Assembly: GCA_032690845.1 (NCBI GenBank) | Contig: CM064417.1 | Location: forward strand, 28,520,536-28,584,535 | Length of the DNA: 64,000 bases | Source: Eleusine coracana subsp. coracana | Taxonomy: Eukaryota; Streptophyta; Magnoliopsida; Poales; Poaceae | Direction of reading: 5' to 3' | Shown: in pieces, positions 19,795-30,270 of the stretch | Layout: every line of letters begins with the position of its first letter | Numbering within the stretch: position 1 is the stretch's first letter | Position numbers and translations under genes: made by a program | The notes under the pieces: generated by a model | What the model saw: the letters and a program-made list of their open reading frames with translations, nothing else | Told to the model about the DNA's origin: nothing | The model's database searches: none

Positions 19795-21058
19795 CATCAA
19801 GAGTAGGAGGTACCTCGCTTGTGTCGGAGTCGGAGCCAGAGTCAGTGTCATGATTGTTCTTTGCCATAAAGCAAAGCTTAGTGAAGTCGTCCTTCCCCTT
19901 GACTCATGGCTTCTCAACCTCCTCCTCCGAGCATAAGGCTTTTGCTTGATGTGAGCTCCACATCGCTCAAGGCGGAACGCAGGCGCGTGCAATGGCCTTG
20001 GCGAACTTCTTGTTGTTCTTGCCTTTCTTATGGAAGTGGTTCTTCTTCTGCTTGAAGTCTTCACTGTTGTTGTCGTGGTACCCAGCCTTCTTCTTCTTCT
20101 TGGGACAATCAGTAATGAAGTGTCCAGGGTCACCACACTCAAAGCAGGTTCTTGAACCACCTCCTCTTCTCTCCTTGCGGTTGTTGTAGAACTTCCTGAA
20201 CTTCCTTGTGAGCAAGGACAGCTCCTCGTCAGGAATGCACTCCATCTATTCATCGGAAGCTGCAACAAGAGAAGACAGAGCAAACTCCAAAGAAGACTTG
20301 TCAAGTGAGGGGTTAGTTCCATAAGAAGCACCACTGTGACTACCCTTTTGAGAGCTAGCAAGCAAAGCCAAGCTAGAAGCAGGATTACCAAGATTAGGAC
20401 GAGACTTTCTAGATAGTTCATGAGATTTTTTCTTGCTATACAGCTACTCAAAGTCCAGGGTATTGAAATCAGCAATTTCTTCTAGTGCAGCAATCTTAAC
20501 CCCCCAAGCATTTTCATCAAGAGAATATACCAATTGCTTAGCTCTATCATTATCACTGTATTGAAATTAGTAGTTTCTTCTAGTGTAGCAATCTTAACCC
20601 CCCTAAGCATTTTCATCAAGAGAATATAGCAATTGCTTGGCTCTATCATTATCACTGTTAAGGTTACCACAAGCCCGCAAGTTGCACACAATGGCCTCAA
20701 ACCTACGAAAAGTGTCATCTAGTGACTCACCAGGTTTTTGTGCAAAGGTTTTGTACTGTCTATTGTAGGAATCCTTACGCACAGACATGACTTGATTGGT
20801 ACCCTCATGGTACGTGCAAAGCTTTGCCCAAATGGCATGTGCAGTATCAAGATGAGCAACATGGTCATATTCATTCCTACCTAGAGTAGAAAGCAGGATA
20901 TTGATAGCTTTGGAGTTGTTTTCATACCTGATTAACTCCTGCTCAACAATCTCCCAAATTGCACGTGCTTGGCTTAAGAGATAAGCCTTGGTCCGTGACT
21001 TCCAGTAGGGTAAGTCCTTTCCATCAAACATCCAGAGCTTGACCGCATCCTTCTCCAT
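19795..21058 (-). pseudogene. Copia B gag, N-terminal half with CCHC knuckle
   Basis: On the minus strand an ATG at 21058 begins 'MEKDAVKLWMFDGKDLPYWK', and the copia capsid-like domain (UBN2/DUF4219 type) follows to about residue 150. It includes 'AHAIWAKLCTYHEGTNQVM' and 'FRRFEAIVCNLRACGN'. The frame breaks at a 98-base tandem duplication (20461-20657) with stops. It resumes in the same phase with a basic stretch and a sound zinc knuckle, 'CFECGDPGHFITDCP' (about 20090-20135), then a Lys-rich tail. It ends at the gypsy1 insertion; the rest is at 15445-14137. The primer site is 48 bases upstream of the start codon, and no other start fits. Confidence 0.87.
20461..20657. repeat. 98-base tandem duplication inside copia B gag
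   Basis: Copy 1 is 20461-20558 and copy 2 20559-20657. Both begin TATTGAAATTAG/TATTGAAATCAG and end CTATCATTATCACTG, with a few substitutions and one extra base in the C-run of copy 2. The unit is not a multiple of three and copy 1 carries in-frame stops, so gag was disrupted. Only this copia B copy is in the window, so I cannot tell whether the duplication is family-wide. Confidence 0.85.
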
Positions 21059-21106
21059 GTCACCTTCGGATCACAAAGCCGGTGAAGGTCAACTAGTGAT
21101 CAAACC

Positions 21107-21119
21107 GGCTCTGATACCA
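21107..21119 (-). other. Copia B primer binding site
   Basis: The minus strand reads TGGTATCAGAGCC two bases inside the 5' LTR end (21122). It is an exact complement of the initiator-Met tRNA 3' end, the usual copia primer. This fixes the element's orientation. Confidence 0.93.
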
Positions 21120-21121
21120 AT

Positions 21122-22943
21122 TGAAGGATAGAGAAGGCGACCAGATGGGGGGTGAATGGGAGCCAATTAAAATTCTTTACAAGAACTTGGCCTATATCCC
21201 AATTACAACTCAAGCCAACCTCTAAATCGATCACCAAGGCCACATACACCAACTTGTGATGTGCCAACCCTAGGAGTGATCAACAACAATAGTGGAACAC
21301 GGCAGAAACAAAGGAGAGCAGCAAATACTCGACCCAGTCAAAGAAACGAACACAAGATAGATCTCACTGGACTACCATCGGCAGTGCCGACCACAGCCAT
21401 CAGCAGTGCCATTTGGGACCATCGAAAGTGCCGGTCACATGCATCGGTAGTGCCGGTGCGGGGTTCTGGCTCAAGCCACCAGCAGTGCTGGTCGTGGCAT
21501 CAGCAGTACTGATCCAAGCTCAGACCCACCGACAGTGCCTGTCCTGGTCATCAGCAGTGCCGATCGACCCCCAACAGAATAGAAAACTGTCATAATTTTC
21601 CCATAAATCGCTCCAAAACTCAACCAAATGATCTCCAAAATGTGCAATATTTGGACCAGGGAATCCTCAGGTCATTGTGACCTTCCTCTAAAAAGATATA
21701 CTCAATTGGCTCAAGAAATCATCACGAATTTCAGATCTTGTGCCAAGAATACCAAAAAAGGTAAACTTGAGAAATCCTTCAAATCGAAGGTGCTAGATCT
21801 CTTGATTCGGTCAAGGACCTATGTAGGATTGTTCTAGCTCATCATAGAACTAAGATCCGCAAGAAATCCGCCCTAAAAACGCACTCAAAAACGAGATCAA
21901 TAATTCCAACGAAAATAGCTCCAAAAATATAGAAAAAGAGAAATTCGGGATTTAGGGAGAGAGGAAGATCTTGAGCATGAAAATAACTTTCATATCATAG
22001 AAACATGCTTACAAGATCCATGGATACAAGGCTAGGAAGCCACCCTCTTCCTCCCACTATTTGGAAGAGAAAGAGATGTCTCTCACATACCCTCTCCTCT
22101 CCTCTATTACATGAAGACCTCTCCTAGCACTTTGAGATGAGTTTCTAACACAAGGCTAATGGGAAGAAGCACCTCTCCCACTAGGCACACCTTTCCTTAT
22201 ATAGGCCTAGGGTCCAACACAACTCTACCCTTTACCTATAACTCATTGTCACCTACCACCAGGGGCAAAACCGTCCAACTCTTTTTCCTTCGTCCGAACG
22301 CCATCGAGCCCTTCACAACTTTGCTTCGCCTCGACGCAAGTTCCGCGATGGTGCCACGTGCACCTCTAATCGCTGCCACCGGTTTTGAGGTCCAAACAGG
22401 GAAACCGCCTTGCACACTTCTCAAAGCGTGACTTCTTGATCCTGACGCGTGTCACCTCATCCCGTGATCCTCCTCGTCGGTAAGTCTCTCCTACCTCTGG
22501 TCCATTGGAAGCCTCTACTTGCATCGACGCCCGATAACCTTTGACTTGGTCAATCCTGCCATCTTGATCAGCATCCACGGTTTTGAGGCTCAACCACGAA
22601 ACGGCCTGTGCTTCTTGCCTCTCCATGTGTACGGTGTGGATCACCCTTTAATTCACCCGGCCTCCCGATTGTCCGGCCCCAAGTCTCCTACTTGTGCCCG
22701 ATCCTCTTACCATTGATCGCCAAGTTGACTCCATTGACCTACACATCATGAGACAAGCAAACACATTTCCCATCTCCTACAAACTCTCCAACATCCTCAC
22801 CAACTCTGGTTAGTCAAAACCATGATCTGCACAAACTCATGCAATCCCCAGATTCCCGCATTTCAACTCAAACACTGAACTCAACCAATGTCAATTACTC
22901 ATCACATATTGCAAACCATGGCACATACCCACATGGTTTCTCT
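21122..22943 (-). repeat. Copia B 5' LTR
   Basis: 1.82 kb, aligned end to end with 4297-6102 but visibly diverged. Its outer end has decayed: on the minus strand it begins AGAGAAACC where the partner begins TGAGAAACC. A TATATAAGG box lies at about 22195-22203 on the minus strand. Near the LTR end on the element's strand is TTCACCCCCCATCTGG, a C-run module resembling those of copia A and C. GTTAT follows at 22944. Confidence 0.92.
21370..21575. repeat. Palindrome array in the copia B 5' LTR
   Basis: The counterpart of 4558-4735. About nine units are built on CATCGGCAGTGCCGA/G, including CATCAGCAGTGCCAT, CATCGGTAGTGCCGGTG, CACCAGCAGTGCTGGTC and CATCAGCAGTACTGATC. The last two have changed both arms in a way that keeps pairing (CAGCAGTGCTG and TCAGCAGTACTGA). 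This suggests the palindrome itself, and not only the sequence, has persisted. Confidence 0.78.
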
Positions 22944-23071
22944 GTTATAGAAGTAAGTCATGTGAGAACCGAAGATCAACTAACCGATATATTTACCAAG
23001 CCACTAGATGAGAAAAGATTTTGCTATCTTATAAGTGAAATAAATATTCTTGACTCAAGCAGTGTGATTTA
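22944..23071 (+). pseudogene. Copia A RNase H, C-terminal end
   Basis: The frame resumes right after copia B: 'VIEVSHVRTEDQLTDIFTKP', then 'LDEKRFCYLISEINILD', and stops at 23071. TEDQLxDIFTKPL is the standard C-terminal signature of copia RNase H and the end of pol. It joins 3445-4296 in frame once one target duplication copy is removed. Confidence 0.93.
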
Positions 23072-23918
23072 GAGGATGTGCACATCTGATTGGTGATTGC
23101 TTTACAATTGCGAAAAACTTTGCTTTATGTCAAAAACCTATTATTTGTGCTATTGTAGTTGGTTTTTGATCTGTAGATCAAATCTTGTCAAATTACGGTC
23201 ATTGTGATGAAATGTTGATTGTTGGCTGACCATATGATGTCAAGACTTTCCCGTGTTCATCAAAAACCTATTTCAAAAATCCTTATCCATTTTTTGCTGG
23301 CTGGACCACAATCAGACTCTCCTGGTGTCGGACAAGTCCGATGTCTCCAGGTTTCGACCCTTTAACCTAGCCCGACTTACCCCTTTGGTCAAACTCTTCT
23401 CATTCACCTCCTAGCCTTTCTCTGTCCTCAAGAGCAACCCCTATTGGCAATCGAAGGCGATTTCACACTCCCCACCGTCCATTGGCCCAAGATTGAAGGT
23501 CAAGAAGTCTCCCTCCATCGGAAAAGTTCGATCCCCCATCGATTTGCAAGGTTTTGGCCCTAATCCCCTCTCTCTCCTCTAGGGTTAGGGTTATAGTTCA
23601 ATGCTTATCTCCAAATCAATTTTTGTTTCATTTTTGGACCATGGAGATAGTTCCTAGTTAGGTATAGTTGTGGTAGATGTATTTTGAGTCGATGTTAGTG
23701 GTGGATCCATGAGTGAGATGGGTTTTTCGAAAATCCTGTCTGTCGTCGGACACATTCGACGACCATCGGGAAAGTCCGATGCATTGGACATTCCCCATGA
23801 TCATCAGACATGTCCGATGACCTGCAGAGTTTTTGAAAGCCCATTCCATTCATGCGTTTACCTCGTGTACATCTCCATGACTTCTCCTAATTAGTTGAGT
23901 CCTCTCTTCTTCAGTATG
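23072..23918 (+). other. Copia A spacer between pol and the third ORF
   Basis: No coding sequence is supported here. At 23313-23355, about 23517-23540 and 23743-23825 there are palindromic motifs of the form GTCGGACAAGTCCGATG. They are the same motif family as in the element's own LTR (26285-26520). A stretch AGGGTTAGGGTT at about 23580-23592 is too short to mean telomeric sequence. Confidence 0.65.
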
Positions 23919-25461
23919 GTTGATTCGGATGCATCGCCTTTGAGGGAGAAGCGGACTAAGAATAGTGAAGATCAAAGCCAAGCTCCCAATAGAAGAAAAT
24001 CCATCACTCGTCGCATTCACAAAACTACTTTGCGGACAGCTGAAAGAGAGGAACCAGAAGAGCCCACTGATTTGATTCGAGTCATGTATCCTCCAGCTGA
24101 GGAGGAGAACTTGGATAGGGAGATTATTAACTACCTTCATGCATCCATTGAGACATGTCGTGAAGACCGTGAGACCAACTACTACTCTGACAGAGAGGCA
24201 GCTGACATTCATTTTTGGGCTCATTTTCATGCGGATTGGTACTGCTCCACCTATCTCCGCATGAAGAAGCCTGTTGTGGAGATGAAGTGGCTTGACTAGA
24301 ATTACATGAAGGATCGGAAACATCCTTTGCTCAATGAAATGCTGGCTGCTTGTGAACTCCATGGGGTCAAGACTCTCCTGACATTCAACTATTCTTGGAA
24401 CAAGGAGATCATTGCACAGTTCTACTCCACAGTGTACTTTGATGATGGTGCCAAGACCATGACTTGGATGACAAATGGGACAAAGTACACTTGCACATTG
24501 AATCAATTTGCCTCAATGATTGGACTCAAGGGCACTCGCAAAGAAAAGAACAAGGTGCACAAGGGAAACCACATGGATGTCAAGGAGATGAGATACATGT
24601 ACAAGGATCCCGAAAACTACTCTCCACCCAACTCTAATGGACTGAAACCCATCTTCTCAGTCTTGCATCAGATCTGCAGAAGCACTCTAGCACCTCGTGG
24701 AGGTAACTCTGATCGCATTCCCGCCTTTCAGAGAGACATTCTCCACTGGCTTCATGGAGACAAGAAGTTTGATGTCTTTGACTATATCTACTAGGAGATG
24801 TGGGACATCTCAATTTCTCCGAGACGTGGTTATGCTTATGCCCCTTACATCATGTTCATGATTGAGAATCTCTCAGGCCAAACATTCAATAAAGACATGA
24901 AGCACCAGAGCCTAAAGCCTCAGGTTCCATCCAACTGGACTGCTCCACTACAGCCGGTTAGTATTTTTGGTGCAGCTCAGCTCTCCTCTCCTCAGCCTCC
25001 TAGGGCTCATCCTAGGACCTCGAGATCATCTCATGTCCCTCAGCCATACCGTGGGAAAAAAGTGGCATTATGAAGATGTTCAAGTCTCTTCTTGGGATGT
25101 GCCGGAACATCAATCGGAGGATGGATGTTATTGAGAGGAACCATAAAATCATCATGGACCATCTGAATTGTGTGATTCCTCCTCCTCCACCTCCTCCAAC
25201 GGAAGACTCATACCCGCCTGCTTATGCGGATCCGACTGCCACCTTCACTGCGGACGAGATGAACTACTTTGGTTACTATCTTCCACCACCTCAGTTTGAC
25301 ACTGGGGCAGCCTCTCGTGGTGGACACGTCCGTTTTGATGGTGATGAGGAAGAATAAAAGGAACAAGAGGAAGACGTTGCATATGATCTTCGTGCGTGCA
25401 AAGGCAAGGCACCCATGGTTGAGGAAGAAGATGAAGACGATGAAGAATATGACGATGAGTA
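23919..25461 (+). pseudogene. Extra ORF in env position of copia A, disrupted
   Basis: An ATG at 23919 opens a frame ('MVDSDASPLREKRTK') interrupted by TAG at 24297 and 24792, then a frameshift in an A-run near 25055 and a TAA at 25355. Residual coding reaches 25461. The first part is basic. The middle has 'FNYSWNKEIIAQFYSTVYFD' and 'YTCTLNQFASMIGLKGTRKE', a pattern (FYxTVxFD..., LxxFAxxxG) also seen in the minus-strand ORF at 47767-49143. The end is Pro-rich (PPPPPPP near 25180) and then strongly acidic. SIRE-type copia elements are known to carry an additional env-like ORF here. I see no signal peptide or membrane segment, so I do not call it envelope. Confidence 0.6.
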
Positions 25462-25961
25462 GAAGATTGTCTTTCCTTGTGTCTCTCCTTTTCTCCTTTT
25501 TGGTGTCTTGATGCCAAATGGGGAGAAGTGCTATCTATCCTTATCACTTATTTGATTAGTTTGTGAGTTGAACTTTTTATGGGCTTGTAAAACTTTATGT
25601 GTGGCTTGTAAGACTTTATGTGTGTCGACTTTTTGGTTTGTGGACTTATTTGAGATTCATGCTTATTGTAATGGTGCTTTGTTTTCTATCATTCTCTAGA
25701 TGCATTTGTGTGAAACTTGTATGTCATGTGCATTGTGTTTATTTCATATGACTTTTCGTTACAAATTAACATATAAGCATGGTTTTAGGGGGAACTCTCA
25801 CATTCTTATTCAAATATGTGCACATGTTTTCACTTCTTATATTTATTCACATGCACACATTTAGGTGGAGCTCCTTACTTCTTTTTATCACAAACTGAAC
25901 TTTATTGTATATTCTTATAAAATTTAGTTGTATTGTCATCAATCACCAAAAAAGGGGAGAT
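25462..25961 (+). other. Copia A 3' untranslated region and polypurine tract
   Basis: Five hundred A/T-rich bases with no coding signal. It ends in AAAAAAGGGGAGAT (25948-25961), the polypurine tract just before the LTR. Confidence 0.75.
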
Positions 25962-27312
25962 TAAAAGTGCATCTAGGCCCCTAATTTTATTTTGGTGATT
26001 GGCGTCAATACAGTTAAGAATGGATTGCTATTTTATTGAGCATGTGTGTAGATAGCAGTCCAAAGTTTGGTGATTAATGTATATAGAAACAAAAAGGAGA
26101 AAAGAAGATGGGCAAGGGCTTCAAAGATGATATTCAATTTTTACTCAAAAACTAAGTTCATGAAGATTCTTTTTTATTTCTTGAGTGTAGGGAAGCTGCA
26201 CTATCAAGAGTGACACAAGAGTATCGATAAAAGATAAATCAAGTGCGACTTCCCACTTCCTTGGCGAAAAATCCCATTCCCAGCTCAATTTCGTTGGACT
26301 TGTCCGACGCATCGGACAAGTCTATCGGACTCCATAGAGGTTGTCACTCTGGGTCGTCGGATATGTCGGATGGTCATCGGACTTGTCCTATGACCTGAGG
26401 AAAGTCCGACGTCTTAGGCTTTTCCATCGGACTCTAGAGCCTCTACCATTTTGTGTCATCAGACTTGTCCGATGATCTAGGGTTGTCCGAGGCATCGAGA
26501 AACTTCATCGGACTCCATGGGCTATAAATAGAACCTCATCTCTTCCTTTGGCCGGTTGGTCACTCATTCCACTGAAAAATACTCTCAAGCTCACTTTGCT
26601 CTCCCCAACTCTCCTCCCTTGCTTCCAATCTTGATTTGTGAAGGGATTGAGAGAAGATTGAAGTGGTACATCACCTCGAAGCTTCCATCCTCTTGAGCAC
26701 TTGGTTAATCCTCACCGCCGACGACTCTTCTGTTTGTTACTCCTGGGGATTCATCCCCTAGATGGTTAGAGGTGCCTGTTGAACTCCCAGCTCATGTGGT
26801 GACGCCTTGGGAAGTTTGTATTGACCCGTCCTATGTGGAGTTGCTAGTGGAAAACCAAGTTTGATCTTAGTGGTCACTTGGAGAGGTTAAGTGTTGAAAG
26901 AGACCCGGTCCTTTGTGGATCCCTTAATGGAGAAGTAGGCTTCTTTGTGGAGCTGAACTTCGGTGAAAATCCCGTGTCCCCTTTGTGCTGTATTACTTAT
27001 CCTTTATTACGTGTTCTTGCTCATAAACTTGCAAGTTAGGGTTTGCTTCGTAATTGTTAACTTGTGTAGGTTGCATGCTAGTTTTTATCCTTGCTTCTAT
27101 AGCTTCCTCTAGCATGTAATCACTAGTTCCTAACTTGCCTTGCACTAGATTTAAGTTCTAATCGACCGATCTATTTTTCTATCTTGTGCCATCGGACAAG
27201 TACGTAGACTTTCCTCACAATCATTGGACAAGTCTGGCATTGCGCATTTATCTTTTACTATTAAGTCATTTTCAAGGATTATCACCTATTCACCCCCCTC
27301 TAGGCACTTTCA
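25962..27312 (+). repeat. Copia A 3' LTR
   Basis: 1351 bases from TAAAAGTGCATCTAGGCCCC (the family's TGAAAGTGC start, with G changed to A) to CCCCCCTCTAGGCACTTTCA. A TATA box TATAAATAG is at about 26522-26530. Palindromes such as GGACTTGTCCGATG/GTCGGATATGTCGGATG cluster at 26285-26520 and again weakly at about 27190-27240. The start and end are those of Maximus/SIRE-type grass copia LTRs. GTATC follows at 27313. Confidence 0.9.
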
Positions 27313-27713
27313 GTATCTAACCTATAGACAGGAGTATAGAAGTACATAGGGACCTAGCTTAACTCTTCCTGGCCCACTTAATAATGTTGGATTGGATTGT
27401 TCTGTGTGTCACTACCCACTATTCTATATATTATCATTACTCCTGCTTAGACCTTGGTATATCATTAGTTATATGGTTATGAACGTGCTATCTCTTGACC
27501 GTCGCCTTCCCTTGGGAGAACTATAAATGACAGCCACTGGAGTAATCCAGTGGTGAAATGCTATGATGTGATGGCCCTACGCTTGCGGATTTCACTTGCC
27601 CACACTAACCATATTTTGAGTTCTACCAACAAGTAGTTCTGGCGCCTTGCCCACTATTTATTTGGTGTGACCTAGCAGATGTCAACAAGCATTTTCGGCG
27701 CCGTTGCCGGGGA
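27313..27713 (+). repeat. End of an Athila-type LTR with tRNA-Asp primer site, plus strand
   Basis: The region matches, in opposite orientation, the inner part of the LTRs at 38423-39875 and 49541-50521 (blocks 'aactataaatgacagcc' and 'ggtgaaatgctatgatg'). It ends GTCAACAAGCA at 27691. The primer site CGGCGCCGTTGCCGGGGA at 27696-27713 is the tRNA-Asp complement TGGCGCC... with its first base changed. The left part of this LTR is missing because copia A inserted into it. What follows is not this element's gag but a minus-strand gag. Confidence 0.85.
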
Positions 27714-27755
27714 TAGAAATATTTCTGGAGCGACGTTAAGAAATGTCAACACCAT

Positions 27756-27922
27756 GTTGCCGCAGACCTCGCACGTCATGCGAGTGTCTAAGCCGTTGAC
27801 GGTGCCGACTTCATGTCCTTTGGCTTGTTTGTCCATCTTCTTCATGAGGAGGTCCATTTTAGCGGCTAGCATGTCCACCTCCTTAACGGTGTGCATGCCT
27901 TGCTGGCACGAGTGAAGACAAT
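27756..27922 (-). pseudogene. Athila-type gag, C-terminal piece
   Basis: The minus strand encodes 'MHTVKEVDMLAAKMDLLMKK' and 'MTCEVCGN', the end of an Athila/Tat-type gag up to the first half of its zinc knuckle. After N47 (27756) the sequence changes abruptly to LTR/PBS sequence in the opposite orientation. It is the continuation of the gag at 37046-37833, interrupted by copia C (ACAAT duplication). Confidence 0.85.
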
Positions 27923-30053
27923 TGTAAGGTTCATGACCATTGAGGTCACCCTAAGGTATGATTGTTTTCATGATGAATGACAAACATGAAATGTGACTAA
28001 TGTTTACATGTGTGCTTTGCATGTAGGAAACTTTACCTATCTTATGATGATCATTGATGGTTGCCTTAGCGGTTGATGACCATGACCACAAGCATGGAGG
28101 CTTGATGAGCTTGATGGCATCCAAGGGTTGATGGAGATGGATCAAAGCTAAGGACATGCTATGGAGGAAGTATTTGGAACACTTGTGTAGTTGTTAGGGC
28201 TTTGAGTCCATAGGAAAAAGCAAACAATCAAGGGGTTCTAGGTCATGTCTCTTAGGTCATATTAGTTGGTAATGTGCATGGATGCTCAGTGAAATCACAG
28301 GCACTGGGCGACAGTGAGAAGCCAAGGAGATGTTGCAAGAAGCTGGGAAATGAAGTCGAGAAGAGACGAGGAGTTTCAGCTTCTGTAGGTAAAGACCGGA
28401 CAGAGAGGTCTTGGAGACCGGATGGTCCGGTGATCAGAGAAAAATTCTCTACAGAGAAGATGTTGGACGCGAGGAATTCTATTGGCAGAGGAACCTTAGA
28501 GACTGGACAGTCCGGTGTGCACACCGGACGGTCTGATCCATATGGAGATGGTTTGGACAGAAGAGGAAGCATCGACAACGTCTCTGTTTGGAAAAAGGAG
28601 AGAAGAGACCGGACAGTTCGGTGTGAAGACCGGACCTTACGGTTATCAGAGGAGGTGACAGAACACAGAGAACAAGTTTCTGCTGGGATTTACAACGAAC
28701 AAGCAAGCAAACTACCAGAGTTACAGTTGTAGAGACCAGATGGTTCGGTCTATACAAGTGACTCTGGACAGCAAGGAAGCGAGCGCTGGACATGTTTCTG
28801 GACTGGAGAGAGAAACAGACCGTACGGTCCGGTCCACTAACCGTATGGTCCGGTCAGTACAAGATTCCAGCAAGGCAGAGCCGTTGGTGCTCAAGTTCGC
28901 ACTGACCAGACGGTCCGGTCAGTAGGCCTAGAAAGCAGATTTCGTGGAGCAACAGCTAGTTGGAGGTTGGAAGCCTATATAACTTCGTTGTTGGGGTCTT
29001 GGGGACTGCTTTTGGCCATTAGGATTGCTGTTAGCATCTATTGGGAGCCAAAGGGCCGAGAGAGGAGCACTAGGAGAGGATATTGGATATCTTGAGAGTG
29101 CTAGTGAGAGTAACATGAGCATTGATACACATCTAAGGCTAGGGCGTCCTTGAGGGTGTGATCTAGGTTGTTACTCTTGGTCTATGGTGAGACCTAGACC
29201 GGTTAGGTGTCGGTGATCGAGCCTATCGTGATTGGTTGTGAAGGCCGTCACATGTTTGTACACGGTTTGAGCCCGTTGGTGAAAAGAGCATCAATAGTGA
29301 GCGCCCATGTCGGCTCCAGGAATCTGGCAAGTTCTCAAGGGAGGCGATCTTGTGCCTTGGTGGCAGCGGTGACGTGCACCGTGTCTTCACTCCGGGAGTT
29401 ATTGCGGGCTCGTGGGCGAGAACTCCACATTGGTGGCAGGAGGGACCGGGACTTTGGCGAGAGTGGTCCAACAAGGAGTAGGGGAAGGCGCGATCTTTTC
29501 GAGACATTGAGAAAAAATCATGAGCCATCTCTTTCTCTACTCCTTACTATGGTGCTTTACTTCCCGCATTTACATACCGTGCTATTCATGCTTGTGTTCT
29601 TACATTGCTCTGGTTGACTACCTTGTAGACTTGCATGAATAGGCTTCTTTACTTGCTAGTAGTGCTTAGCCTTCATACCTGATTACTAGCATGTATAGGA
29701 GTTGCTTTGGCTTGATTGATCACCCTAGTATGTAATGTGCTACTCATGCTTGTGTGCTTTCCATTTGCTTGTTGATCTAGTAGCTTTGCATGAGTAGGAC
29801 TCCTTGCTTGCTAGTTGTGTGCTTCCACGTATCTTTGGTTACTAGCTTGCATAGGAGTTGTTTTGCCTTTGTGTGATCCACTAGTAAGCTTAGGTTTTTG
29901 TTCCTTTCATAGGTTGATTATCTTGGTAGTGTGATCACCACTAGAATGGTGTAGGTGTTGTTTTGACCGGTCGGTTTTAGGAACTGGTGAATTTGGTGCA
30001 TAGTGCGAGTTCCTGATTCACCCTCCCCCCCTCTCGGTCACTCGGTCCTTTCA
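27923..30053 (+). repeat. Copia C 5' LTR
   Basis: It contains the palindrome array (28395-28925), a TATA box TATATAAC at about 28976, and a C-run/CTCGGTCACTCGGTCC terminus. The short terminal fragment at 274-622 belongs to the same LTR family. ORFs seen across it are not supported as genes. Confidence 0.93.
28395..28925. repeat. Palindrome array in the copia C 5' LTR
   Basis: About a dozen copies of a motif around ACCGGACGGTCCGGT (a near-perfect palindrome) and variants ACCGGACAGTCCGGTGT, GACCGGATGGTCCGGTG and CCGTACGGTCCGGTC. Spacers are irregular, 10-90 bases. The array lies upstream of the TATA box. The 3' LTR has the same array at 35380-35915. Confidence 0.85.
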
Positions 30054-30055
30054 AG

Positions 30056-30068
30056 TTGTATCAGAGCT
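30056..30068 (+). other. Copia C primer binding site
   Basis: TTGTATCAGAGCT, two bases after the LTR end, differs from the initiator-Met complement TGGTATCAGAGC at the second base only. The site is therefore recognisable but altered. Confidence 0.75.
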
Positions 30069-30270
30069 AAGTGCTCATCATAGGGCTTAACCGCCTTGAG
30101 TAATGACCATATTGAGTTGGGATGTCATCCCATTCAAGGCCAGTTCATGGGTCATGGAAGGATCGCTTGAAAAGCTACCTAAATGCCATGATTCCGGATG
30201 AGTTGATGGACATACTTGTGGACTTTGCCAATACCTTTACCGATGATCATATGTATGATGATGATGATGA

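Larger units (their letters stand above)
4297..22943 (-). mobile_element. Copia B, Opie/Ji-like retrotransposon, minus strand, with two nested insertions
   Basis: Paired LTRs at 21122-22943 (5', right) and 4297-6102 (3', left) flank a minus-strand copia. The primer site complementary to tRNA-Met is at 21107-21119 and the polypurine tract at about 6103-6115. Gag runs 21058 to 14137, protease 14136 to 13741, integrase 13740 to 12869, RT 9292 to 8168 and RNase H 8161 to 7502. Target duplication is GATAT (4292-4296) and GTTAT (22944-22948), one mismatch. N1 (9294-12868) and gypsy1 (15446-19789) are inserted in it. The two copia B LTRs look more diverged by eye than those of either nested element, as expected for an older host. 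Confidence 0.92.
623..27312 (+). mobile_element. Copia A, Maximus/SIRE-like retrotransposon, split by copia B
   Basis: A plus-strand Ty1/copia element read as gag (658-1680), protease-integrase (1681-2980), linker and RT-RNase H (3000-4296). It is interrupted by 18.6 kb of copia B, then resumes at 22944 with the end of RNase H. An extra ORF in the env position (23919-25461), a polypurine tract (25948-25961) and a 3' LTR (25962-27312) follow. The RNase H frame joins exactly across the insertion if one copy of GATAT/GTTAT is removed, which proves the halves were one element. The 5' LTR and primer site are not seen; the left end is fused to a different copia LTR. GTATC at 27313 is the presumed right target duplication. 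Confidence 0.88.

Noticed and set aside
19741..20475. 244-codon minus-strand frame rich in Arg, Ser and Thr
   Set aside because: It overlaps the true copia B gag in another frame (CCHC knuckle at about 20090-20135) and runs into the gypsy1 LTR; composition is that of a shadow frame.
21107..21119. tRNA gene near the LTR
   Set aside because: The match is limited to the 3' end complement used as primer site; no cloverleaf, A box or B box.
16013..23592. TTTAGGG/AGGGTTAGGGTT words suggesting telomeric repeats
   Set aside because: At most two units in a row, located in LTR or spacer sequence; no array.
29207..29617. Open frames in copia C LTRs on both strands (29207-29617, 36211-36605)
   Set aside because: They match between the two LTRs as DNA but not as protein frames; no domain recognised.
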